DNA from: an uncultured Chthoniobacterales bacterium
GTDB taxonomy: Bacteria > Verrucomicrobiota > Verrucomicrobiae > Chthoniobacterales > UBA10450
Length of the DNA stretch: 6,591 bases
Reading direction: 5' to 3'
NCBI GenBank assembly: GCA_955652855.1
Contig: CATPCN010000302.1
Span: 1 to 6,591 of the forward strand
The notes beneath the pieces are model-generated. The model was not told the origin of the DNA. It made no database searches and worked only from the letters and a program-made list of their open reading frames with translations. This document shows, piece by piece, positions 1-5,428 of the stretch (position 1 is the first letter of the stretch; each line of letters opens with the position of its first letter). The translations under genes and the position numbers were made by a program.

Positions 1-1008
1 CGATCCGTACATGAACTCGCGATCAGCCGCTGGAATCGCCGGAGTGAGATCAGCGAAATTGAATAGTTGATTCTCTGGCTTGAAAGTGCTCCGGCGCTTG
101 TACTCAAGAGTATCGGTCGTCACGTTTGCCGAAGAATGCGGTGTTGGTGTGATTAAATCGGACCGTAATATAAACCCCGAGCCGGCGCCGCTGCCGATTG
201 AGCCGGCGAAGTTAGAGCTGCGGGCATCGCCGCCGCCAAAACTACGCTTATTCGCATCACTCCCGAGGAAAGTGTCACGGCTAAAGATCGCCGCGCGATT
301 ATACATTTCGGCAAAAACCACGATCTCGGTCTTGTCATCGCCCGTGCCGGCAAGCATCCACGCTCTCTCTTCGCCCGCGTCGTTCGAAGAGCCCAGGTTC
401 GTGTTGCCATATTGGGCTCCGACCTCGAGGCCGCGGAATTTGTGTATAAGGTAAATGTTAAACACACCGGCGATCGCATCAGAACCGTAAATGGCGGAAG
501 CGCCATCTTTAAGAATGTCGATGTGATCGACTATTTCGAACGGAAAGAAGTTTAAATTCACCGATTGCGAACCTAAAGCCGCTCCATTCAGGTCCGGCGC
601 CAACCGCTTACCGTCCATCAGCACGAGCGTCTCCTTCGGGAAAATGGCGCGCAGGTTGATTTCCACGCGGCCATCGCCGCCGTTGGCGATGTTTTCGTTG
701 ATCTGACCGGCGCTATTCGCCGGCAGTTTCTGCGTAAGGTCGGTCATCGTATTAACGCCGAGCTTCTTGATATCTTCCGGCCGATATGTGTCGACCGGAT
801 TCGGACCGGTTTCCTCCGCCGTGGGAATGTTCGAACCGGTCACGATCACGCGCTCGGCGGTGGCTTCGCCGGCCGGGGCGGCCGCTGGCGCCGGTGAGGT
901 AGCCGGCGCTTGCGCCAAAGCGGTTGAGACAAAAATTAAAGGAAGTCCAGCTCCGACTGCGAGAGCGACGCGAATGGACCCTAGCTTATTAAGCACGTTT
1001 CTGATCAT
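1..1008 (-). CDS. TonB-dependent outer-membrane receptor, N-terminal part (runs off left edge)
   Basis: Outer-membrane active-transport receptor powered by TonB-ExbBD. The ligand cannot be told from this fragment. The frame is open to base 1, giving 336 residues, while such receptors are usually 700-1000, so the start of the barrel is present and most of it is missing. Residues 1-32 form a signal peptide: basic start MIRNVLNK, hydrophobic core to about 27, cleavage probably after STALA and before QAP. A Pro/Ala-rich linker (33-49) leads to a TonB-box-like ERVIVTGSNI (52-61). The plug domain spans about 65-190 and includes ETLVLMDGKR (126-135) and the family hallmark DGASAIYGSDAIAGVFNI (168-185). 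Barrel sequence follows (LEVGAQYGN, FAEMYNRA). The usual LRG before the TLVL strand reads LRA here. I chose the ATG at 1006-1008 over the in-frame ATG at 1018-1020 because only the inner one has a well-placed GGAG. Family assignment is secure; substrate is unknown. Confidence 0.93.
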   Translation of the reverse strand, partial: MIRNVLNKLGSIRVALAVGAGLPLIFVSTALAQAPATSPAPAAAPAGEATAERVIVTGSNIPTAEETGPNPVDTYRPEDIKKLGVNTMTDLTQKLPANSAGQINENIANGGDGRVEINLRAIFPKETLVLMDGKRLAPDLNGAALGSQSVNLNFFPFEIVDHIDILKDGASAIYGSDAIAGVFNIYLIHKFRGLEVGAQYGNTNLGSSNDAGEERAWMLAGTGDDKTEIVVFAEMYNRAAIFSRDTFLGSDANKRSFGGGDARSSNFAGSIGSGAGSGFILRSDLITPTPHSSANVTTDTLEYKRRSTFKPENQLFNFADLTPAIPAADREFMYGS

Positions 1009-1014
1009 TAGTTT

Positions 1015-1018
1015 CTCC
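1015..1018 (-). promoter_or_regulatory. Shine-Dalgarno site that sets the receptor start
   Basis: On the minus strand GGAG stands six bases before the ATG at 1008-1006. The upstream in-frame ATG (1020-1018) overlaps this motif and has only a pyrimidine- and A-rich leader with no purine tract. The inner ATG also gives a more normal signal-peptide start (MIRN rather than MEKLMIRN, which puts an acidic residue next to the initiator). This is the clearest ribosome binding site in the window. Confidence 0.6.
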
Positions 1019-1043
1019 ATGGGTTTGGTTAGGTTTGCGGTAG

Positions 1044-1072
1044 GGATTAGTGAAGAATCTGCACGGTGACAA
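1044..1072 (-). promoter_or_regulatory. Weak candidate promoter for the TonB receptor
   Basis: Reading the minus strand, TTGTCA (1072-1067) is followed after 17 bases by TAATCC (1049-1044). The -35 matches consensus at four or five positions, but the -10 is poor. An A/T-rich tract at about 1075-1101 lies just upstream and could act as an UP-like element. The placement, about 40 bases before the start codon, is sensible, but the match could be chance. Confidence 0.22.
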
Positions 1073-1180
1073 GGTTTTTTTTCACTTTTTTAAAAGTTTA
1101 TTGAACGGGCAAGGCACAGCAATTGTCGCGCCCAGGCTCCGTTCTTGGCCGTTTTATCGAATTTCCCAGCCGCTGCCTAG

Positions 1181-1248
1181 AAAAAAATTCAACAATTTTC
1201 AGGTGCCCTCCGCGCCTCGTTTCGAGGCCAGCACGCCCAGGAAAAATT
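1181..1248 (-). terminator. Probable Rho-independent terminator after the TPR membrane protein gene
   Basis: Directly after the stop codon at 1250 the minus strand can form an imperfect hairpin. A perfect core stem pairs GCCTCG with CGAGGC (1223-1228 and 1214-1219) around an AAA loop. It is extended by GTGC/GCAC (1234-1231 and 1206-1203) and by A/T arms at 1241-1248 and 1194-1200. A run of seven T follows at about 1187-1181. The T run is separated from the GC core by over 20 bases, so efficiency is doubtful. The A/T arms on both sides resemble bidirectional terminators. The position between two same-strand genes fits. Confidence 0.38.
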
Positions 1249-1249
1249 T

Positions 1250-3172
1250 TCAATGCGACACCTGCGTGTTATGAAGCGGCAGACCACGCCGAAACAATTC
1301 CACGCAACTGCGCAAATTCTCAACCATCGTCATATCTCCGTTTGCCTGCGCCAAATCTTTGCCCCTTTCCGCAGTGGCAATCGCTTCCGTGAATTGATTA
1401 TTTTCGGCAAGCGCCGCCGCCAGAGTACGCAATACGCCCGGATTTTCGCCGCCGGCTATTCGCGCAGCACGTTGCGCAAGCGCAACGGCTTCTTTGCCAT
1501 TGCGCAGGTCGGCGTCGGCAGATGTCGCCAGCACCCACGCGAGATTATTGGCCGCATCCCCGTTATCCGGATCGAAAGATAACGTCTGCCGCCATGCTGC
1601 CATGGCGTTTCGGATTTCACCTTTGTTGGCAAACAGGATGCCGAGAGAATTGCTCACCTCGGTGTTGTCCGGCTGAATGCTCAGCGCCTTCTCAAAGTGC
1701 CCGATTGCCTCATCCACTTTTCGCTCGCTGGCCAGCGTCGTCGCCAGACCATAATGCGCGGCAACATTCCCGTCGCGCAACGCCAGCGCGCGCTTGTAAT
1801 GCAGAATGGCCGCGTCCACTTGCCCGCGCACGAACAAGATTCCCGCAAGCCCGGCGTGCGCCACATCGCTCTCTGGCGTGATCGTCAACGTGTGCCTCCA
1901 AAGCGCTTCGCTGTCGCGCCAATGCGTTGTTTGCCTCCAGGATAAGATCGACAATACGCCGACTACGATCGTGGCGGCGACGCCGAGAATGATTTTTCGC
2001 TGGCACCACAATTTTGTCAGATCGCGCATCAACCACACGATCGCAAAACACAAACCGATTTGCGGAAGATACGTGTAACGATCGGCGCGTCCTTGCAGGC
2101 CCACTTGAATCAGGCCAATCACCGGAATCAACATCACGATGTACCAAAGCCAGCCGACCACGAGATACGGATTCTTCCGGCGACGCGCAAAAGTAAACGC
2201 TGTGGTCGCGACAAGAATCAGGGCCGAGAGAATCAAGCGTGAGATTTCCAATCGATTTTCCGGATGAACATAAAACGGAATGAGATCGATCGGCCAAAAC
2301 GTTTGCCGGACATAATCAAAGCAGGTCACGATCGCGTTTGTGATGCGCCACTTCAGCGGCAAGTAATCGGTGGAACCGAGCGCGAAATTCTGCGCGAGCA
2401 GCGTCGCCACGCAGGAACCGATCGACAATGCGACCAGCGGAATTTTTTCCGCGAATAGCTTCTTGATTGATTGACTCGCCGCCCGGCTCGTCAACCCTCG
2501 CGGGCTTTCCCGTCTACGTCGCTCGGCTCCCGCCGGCTCCGTTGTCGATCTTGCGCCGCTCCACCGATCAAGCGGCCAATAATCCAAGAACAAAAGGATG
2601 ATCGGCACGGTCACCAGCATTGGCTTGGACATCAGACCGCACGCGAACAAGATCGACATAGTGATGTAGCGGCCGATCGAAGGCCGACGCGCGTACCGCA
2701 CGTACGACATCAGCGTCAGCATGAAAAAAATTCCGCTGAGCACATCTTTGCGTTCCGCGACCCAGGCGACGGATTCGACGCGCAAAGGATGAATTGCAAA
2801 AATCGCGGCCACAAATGCGCTCAGCCAAAGCTCGCCTGTCATTTGCTCGAGCAGAAGAAAAAGCAAAAGCACGCCCGCGCTGTGCAGCAGCACATTGACA
2901 AAATGATGCCCGCGCGGTTGCAGCCCGAAGAGCTGACAATCCAACATATGCGAGATCGAAGTAAGCGGATGCCAGTTTTGGGAGTGAACGTGCGTGAACG
3001 CCCAAAGAACGCCATGCCACGTCAAGCCGGCGCGGATGTGCGCGTTTCCCGTTACGTAAAGCGGGTCGTCGTAATTGACGAATTGATGGCCAAGCGTTTG
3101 CCCAAACACGGCCCAAGTGATTGCGACAAGCAGGACGCCGACCGCGAACTTCAGGGATGGTTTAGCGCGCAC
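1250..3172 (-). CDS. Multi-pass membrane protein with C-terminal TPR repeats, TMTC/GT-C-like
   Basis: 640 residues. The N-terminal 410 residues are polytopic, with about ten hydrophobic segments (roughly 9-24, 93-109, 117-128, 145-158, 169-181, 185-198, 243-261, 312-329, 336-355, 371-384, 393-411). The first external loop holds FVNYDDPLY, with Asp35-Asp36 where GT-C glycosyltransferases place catalytic acidic residues. Further family blocks are NWHPLTSISHMLD (66-78), HPLRVESVAWVAERKD (128-143) and GRADRYTYLPQIGL (361-374). These resemble eukaryotic TMTC O-mannosyltransferases and bacterial proteins often labelled only as TPR proteins. Residues about 436-611 form four to five TPR units, for example AHYGLATTLASERKVDEAIGHFEKAL (472-497, split here as AHYGLATTLASER and KVDEAIGHFEKAL). 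I infer protein glycosylation in the envelope, unproven. The start is GTG (3172-3170); an in-frame TGA lies about 48 bases upstream with no ATG between, and no good Shine-Dalgarno is visible. Residues 212-236 are Arg-rich, low-complexity and insertion-like. Divergent from riboflavin synthase, 101 bp apart. Confidence 0.9.
   Translation of the reverse strand: MRAKPSLKFAVGVLLVAITWAVFGQTLGHQFVNYDDPLYVTGNAHIRAGLTWHGVLWAFTHVHSQNWHPLTSISHMLDCQLFGLQPRGHHFVNVLLHSAGVLLLFLLLEQMTGELWLSAFVAAIFAIHPLRVESVAWVAERKDVLSGIFFMLTLMSYVRYARRPSIGRYITMSILFACGLMSKPMLVTVPIILLFLDYWPLDRWSGARSTTEPAGAERRRRESPRGLTSRAASQSIKKLFAEKIPLVALSIGSCVATLLAQNFALGSTDYLPLKWRITNAIVTCFDYVRQTFWPIDLIPFYVHPENRLEISRLILSALILVATTAFTFARRRKNPYLVVGWLWYIVMLIPVIGLIQVGLQGRADRYTYLPQIGLCFAIVWLMRDLTKLWCQRKIILGVAATIVVGVLSILSWRQTTHWRDSEALWRHTLTITPESDVAHAGLAGILFVRGQVDAAILHYKRALALRDGNVAAHYGLATTLASERKVDEAIGHFEKALSIQPDNTEVSNSLGILFANKGEIRNAMAAWRQTLSFDPDNGDAANNLAWVLATSADADLRNGKEAVALAQRAARIAGGENPGVLRTLAAALAENNQFTEAIATAERGKDLAQANGDMTMVENLRSCVELFRRGLPLHNTQVSH
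2465..2541 (-). repeat. Palindrome-rich, insertion-like segment inside the TPR gene
   Basis: This stretch encodes residues 212-236 (EPAGAERRRRES, then PRGLTSRAASQSI), a cytoplasmic loop between membrane segments ending near 198 and starting near 243. It holds an inverted repeat at 2469-2496: outer arms GATTGAC and GTCAACC (one G-T wobble), a symmetric TC/TC mismatch that is tandem G-A in the transcript, inner arms GCC and GGC, and loop GCCC. Next to it CGGG and CCCG pair around CTTT (2501-2512). CGGCTCC then occurs twice, ten bases apart (2524-2530 and 2534-2540). The frame stays open. I infer a mobile palindromic repeat captured in frame; no second copy exists in this window to prove it. Confidence 0.4.
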
Positions 3173-3237
3173 AACTGCCGTCGAATTAAGATGCGTCCGT
3201 CGTTTTGCACAAATTCATCGTGCGATGCTCTTCATCG

Positions 3238-3266
3238 TTTACGAGGCGAGGTCGCGCGGCTAAAAT
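3238..3266 (+). promoter_or_regulatory. Candidate promoter for riboflavin synthase, near-leaderless
   Basis: TTTACG (3238-3243) and TAAAAT (3261-3266) are separated by 17 bases and match the sigma-70 hexamers at four and five positions. Transcription would begin about seven bases after the -10, at 3272-3274, which is the start codon itself. That fits the absence of a Shine-Dalgarno before this gene. A short inverted repeat, CATCG and CGATG two bases apart (3216-3227), lies upstream in the shared divergent region and could be an operator or chance. Confidence 0.35.
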
Positions 3267-3273
3267 CAAATCG

Positions 3274-3876
3274 ATGTTCACCGGTCTGATCGAGGAAATT
3301 GCCACCGTGCTTTGGATTCGCGCGACCGATCGCGGGACGCAATTGCAAATTGCCGCGCCACGCATGGCGGAGGAAATTCACACCGGCGACAGCATCGCCG
3401 TCAATGGATGCTGCCTCACGGTCAGCGCGCATCGCAAGGAGCAGATCACATTCGATCTTCTTGAAGAAACGCTGGACCGCACAAACTTGAAGACGCTGCG
3501 GCCCGACAGCCGCGTCAATCTCGAGCGCGCTCTGGCGGCGGACGGACGCGTGGGTGGACATTTCGTGCAAGGTCATGTCGATTGCGCCTCACGCATCCTC
3601 GCTCTCGAAGAAGCCGGCGCCGATTACCGCCTGGAAATAGAACTGCCGTCGGATTTCGCCCATTACGTAGCCTACAAAGGCTCCGTCGCAATTAACGGTA
3701 TCAGCCTTACCGTCGCCGAAATTTCTCCGGAAAGTTTCTCCGTCTTTATTATCCCGCACACGAAACGGGCGACGAATCTCGATGTTGCCAAGCTGGGCGA
3801 CCAGGTAAACGTCGAATTCGATCTCCTGGCCAAATACGTCGAGAGAATGGTCGCCCCCTACGCGCCGCAGGAATAA
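3274..3876 (+). CDS. ribE: Riboflavin synthase (alpha subunit)
   Basis: Converts two molecules of 6,7-dimethyl-8-ribityllumazine into riboflavin and the pyrimidinedione that is recycled; last step of riboflavin synthesis, cytoplasmic, normally a homotrimer. At 200 residues it has normal length and the two tandem lumazine-binding domains. Domain one begins MFTGLIEE and carries GDSIAVNGCCLTV (38-50). The linker region GGHFVQGHVD (94-103) opens domain two, with KGSVAINGISLTV (125-137) and IPHTKRATNL (150-159). The C-terminus KYVERM (178-183) is typical. The frame extends upstream to an ATG at 3205, but I start at 3274 because the conserved MFTG motif is the true N-terminus of the family and is used for binding. 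No Shine-Dalgarno is visible. No other rib gene and no FMN riboswitch is seen nearby, so it is separate from any rib operon here. The symbol is ribC in some species. Confidence 0.96.
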   Translation: MFTGLIEEIATVLWIRATDRGTQLQIAAPRMAEEIHTGDSIAVNGCCLTVSAHRKEQITFDLLEETLDRTNLKTLRPDSRVNLERALAADGRVGGHFVQGHVDCASRILALEEAGADYRLEIELPSDFAHYVAYKGSVAINGISLTVAEISPESFSVFIIPHTKRATNLDVAKLGDQVNVEFDLLAKYVERMVAPYAPQE

Positions 3877-3879
3877 TCG

Positions 3880-3931
3880 CTCATATATAATGAGTGCCGG
3901 CTGTATTTGGCGCCAAACCCGAAAATCCGGC
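3880..3931 (+). other. Inverted-repeat cluster with an isolated TATAAT in the spacer after ribE
   Basis: The 190-bp gap 3877-4066 begins with CTCAT/ATGAG around ATATA (3880-3894), three bases past the ribE stop. It contains a perfect TATAAT (3886-3891) but no acceptable -35 at the right distance. A second structure follows: GCCGG (3896-3900) and CCGGC (3927-3931) enclose the perfect 12-bp palindrome TTTGGCGCCAAA (3906-3917). There is no T-tract, so a classical terminator is unlikely. It could be a weak promoter with an operator for the downstream genes, or an RNA structure protecting the ribE transcript. A 12-bp palindrome is expected once or twice by chance in a window this size. Confidence 0.25.
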
Positions 3932-4026
3932 GAGCAGGGAGACCGCCAGCAAAAACGAATCGATCAGCTATTGCAGCTGCGTGTTTAATTCCTGTTTGCG
4001 AGCGAGCATGGTAGGAGAAGCTTGCC

Positions 4027-4057
4027 GTTCGCCCAATCATGGCAGCAAGCGGCGAAC
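4027..4057 (+). repeat. Inverted repeat just upstream of aroD
   Basis: GTTCGCC (4027-4033) and GGCGAAC (4051-4057) are perfect 7-base arms separated by 17 bases, ending ten bases before the first aroD ATG. The hairpin could influence aroD translation or serve as a weak stop for upstream transcripts. There is no T-run after it. The rest of the spacer (3932-4026) shows nothing I can identify. Confidence 0.3.
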
Positions 4058-4066
4058 CATTAAGAT

Positions 4067-4747
4067 ATGGCAGCGCAAGGATCGGTCAAAGCGATGAGCC
4101 ACGGGCCGCAGATCGTGGCGGTGATTCTTTCACGTGCGGATTTGAGACGCGCGATCGAATTGCGGCATCCGCCTGATCTTTTCGAATTGCGCCTCGACGC
4201 CCTCGCCTCTCTTTTGGACGAAGTCGAAACCCTCATTCCGAAGCTGGCCGCGCCGCTCATCATCACCGCGCGACATCCGCGCGAAGGTGGCGCAAATCGA
4301 TTGTCGATCCAGGAGCGGCGCGCTTTGCTCCTGCGCTTTTTATCGCGCGCCCACTATGTCGATGTTGAGTTACGCGCCGCGAATGCACTTCGTCCGATTG
4401 TCGATCTTGCGCGCGCAAAAAAAATCCGGCGCATTATTTCGTTTCATGATCTCAGGAACACGCCGAGCATCACAGGACTGCGCGAAAAAGAGCGCGCGGT
4501 GGAGTCGTTAGGCGCAGACATTTTCAAAATCGCCACGCGCACCGACAGCGCGGCGCAACTTAATCGGCTGCTCGACTTTTACGATATGTCGATCCGGCCC
4601 ACTGCCGCGATGGGAATCGGCCAGCTCGGTCGCAAAGCGCGGCTAGAACTTATGCGACGCGGCTCCGTATTGAACTACGCGCATCTCGGCAACGTGCGCA
4701 TAGCCGGCCAACTTTCACTGAGCGAAGTGCAACGCGCGATTCATTAA
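4067..4747 (+). CDS. aroD: 3-dehydroquinate dehydratase, type I
   Basis: Third step of the shikimate pathway: dehydrates 3-dehydroquinate to 3-dehydroshikimate through a Schiff base, in the cytoplasm. The 226-residue protein is a little shorter than the E. coli enzyme (about 250) but keeps the type I TIM-barrel motifs. FELRLD (39-44) has the substrate-site Glu40 and Arg42. TARHPREGG (67-75) matches the E. coli TFRSAKEGG block. SFHDLRNTP (125-133) holds the catalytic His127. DIFKIATRTDS (151-161) has Schiff-base Lys154. MGIGQLGRKAR (182-192) ends in the likely substrate-binding Arg192, and AGQLSL (213-218) covers the closing loop with Gln215. All expected catalytic residues are present, so it should be active. 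The start is uncertain: ATG 4067 has no Shine-Dalgarno, while the in-frame ATG at 4094 has AAGGA 12 bases upstream and would give a 217-residue protein with an intact first strand. The Lon-domain gene follows after 51 bp and is possibly cotranscribed. Confidence 0.93.
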   Translation: MAAQGSVKAMSHGPQIVAVILSRADLRRAIELRHPPDLFELRLDALASLLDEVETLIPKLAAPLIITARHPREGGANRLSIQERRALLLRFLSRAHYVDVELRAANALRPIVDLARAKKIRRIISFHDLRNTPSITGLREKERAVESLGADIFKIATRTDSAAQLNRLLDFYDMSIRPTAAMGIGQLGRKARLELMRRGSVLNYAHLGNVRIAGQLSLSEVQRAIH

Positions 4748-4798
4748 CCACGCATAATCTCGTTCTTTGCGCCGGCGGCGCCTCGGATATCCTTTGAG

Positions 4799-5428
4799 AT
4801 GGAGCAATCAATTAAGCTGCCACCCGCGGTTCCCGTGATGCCGCTGCCGGGCGCGCTGCTTTTTCCACATGCGCTGCTTCCACTTTACATTTTTGAACCG
4901 CGTTATCAACAAATGCTTGAGCACGCGCTCTCGCATCACCGCATGTTCTGCGTCGCGCTCATTAAGCCAGATCGCGCGGACTGGAAAACGAGCGACGATT
5001 TCTTCGACCTGGCCGGCGTCGGTTTGATTCGGGCCTGCGTCGAAAGCAACGACGGCACTTCCAATTTAATCCTGCAAGGATTGCAACGCGTCCGCTTCAC
5101 CGCTTTCAAACAAATCACGCCGTTCCCGATTACCGAAATCAAACCGCTTGAATCGGACGACGAATCTTCCGTCGAAATCGAAGCGCTCGGCGAAAAGGTC
5201 CTCGAACTTTATGCGAAGTTCAAAGGCGGGGGCCGCCAGCTTCCGCCGAAAGTAGATCGGTATCTTTCCGATCTGAGCGATCCCGCGATGCTCGCCGACC
5301 TTATGGCCGCGACATTTATCAGCGATGCGCTGCGACGTCAGCACGTGCTCGAAGAACTCGCTGTGAGTCAGCGTCTCCGAATAGTCATTAAATATTTGCG
5401 CGAAGAAACCGGGAGCGCCGCGGCCTAA
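4799..5428 (+). CDS. Stand-alone Lon N-terminal (substrate-binding) domain protein
   Basis: 209 residues, the size of an isolated Lon N-terminal domain (LON_substr_bdg family). The opening is diagnostic: VPVMPLPGALLFPHALLPLYIFEPRY (residues 11-36; key parts MPLPG, LFP and IFEPRY). LAGVGLIRAC (71-80) and LILQGLQRVRF (90-100) follow as in Lon N-domains. Residues about 120-205 are the helical half, ending in an Arg/Glu-rich helix. There is no Walker A or B motif, AAA+ module or Ser-Lys protease domain, and the stop codon is natural, so it is not a truncated Lon seen through the window edge. Function in bacteria is poorly defined; a role in protein quality control or substrate recognition is inference from the Lon domain only. 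The ATG at 4799 is preceded by TTTGAG, a poor ribosome site. It follows aroD by 51 bp and its stop overlaps that of the convergent dGTPase gene. Confidence 0.92.
   Translation: MEQSIKLPPAVPVMPLPGALLFPHALLPLYIFEPRYQQMLEHALSHHRMFCVALIKPDRADWKTSDDFFDLAGVGLIRACVESNDGTSNLILQGLQRVRFTAFKQITPFPITEIKPLESDDESSVEIEALGEKVLELYAKFKGGGRQLPPKVDRYLSDLSDPAMLADLMAATFISDALRRQHVLEELAVSQRLRIVIKYLREETGSAAA

Noticed and set aside
80..454. A 124-codon plus-strand frame opposite the receptor
   Set aside because: Antisense to a conserved coding sequence, with low-complexity Pro/Ala/Arg composition and no ribosome site.
153..506. A 117-codon minus-strand frame within the receptor region
   Set aside because: The receptor frame continues through it to base 1 with clear plug-domain motifs, so this is an off-frame shadow.
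1710..2297. A 195-codon open frame on the minus strand in another register of the TPR gene
   Set aside because: It overlaps the TPR and membrane region fully, has an Arg/Ser/His-rich composition without motifs, and would need a start inside the larger gene.
3205..3273. N-terminal extension of riboflavin synthase from the ATG at 3205
   Set aside because: The family begins at MFTG. The extra 23 residues are Arg/Ser-rich and overlap the likely promoter.
3173..3273. FMN riboswitch ahead of riboflavin synthase
   Set aside because: The region is 101 bp and lacks the conserved AGGG and GGG blocks of the RFN element. It is too short once the promoter is placed.
2471..3289. A 272-codon open frame on the plus strand, antisense to the TPR membrane protein gene and reaching into ribE
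   Set aside because: The opposite strand encodes an unmistakable conserved protein across the same bases. This frame gives an Arg/Gln/His-rich product with no recognisable domain and no ribosome site, as expected for a GC-rich mirror frame.
3877..4066. Possible tRNA or structured regulatory RNA in the ribE-aroD spacer
   Set aside because: I could find no T-loop consensus, acceptor stem or anticodon arm, and no known riboswitch core. Only simple inverted repeats are present.
3858..4097. Short frames on both strands in the ribE-aroD spacer (minus 3858-4040, plus 3894-4097)
   Set aside because: No recognisable motif, no Shine-Dalgarno, and each overlaps a neighbouring real gene.
4799..5428. 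Full or truncated Lon protease
   Set aside because: The frame ends at a natural stop at Lon-N domain length, and the opposite-strand gene begins its 3' end there. No ATPase or protease remnants follow.
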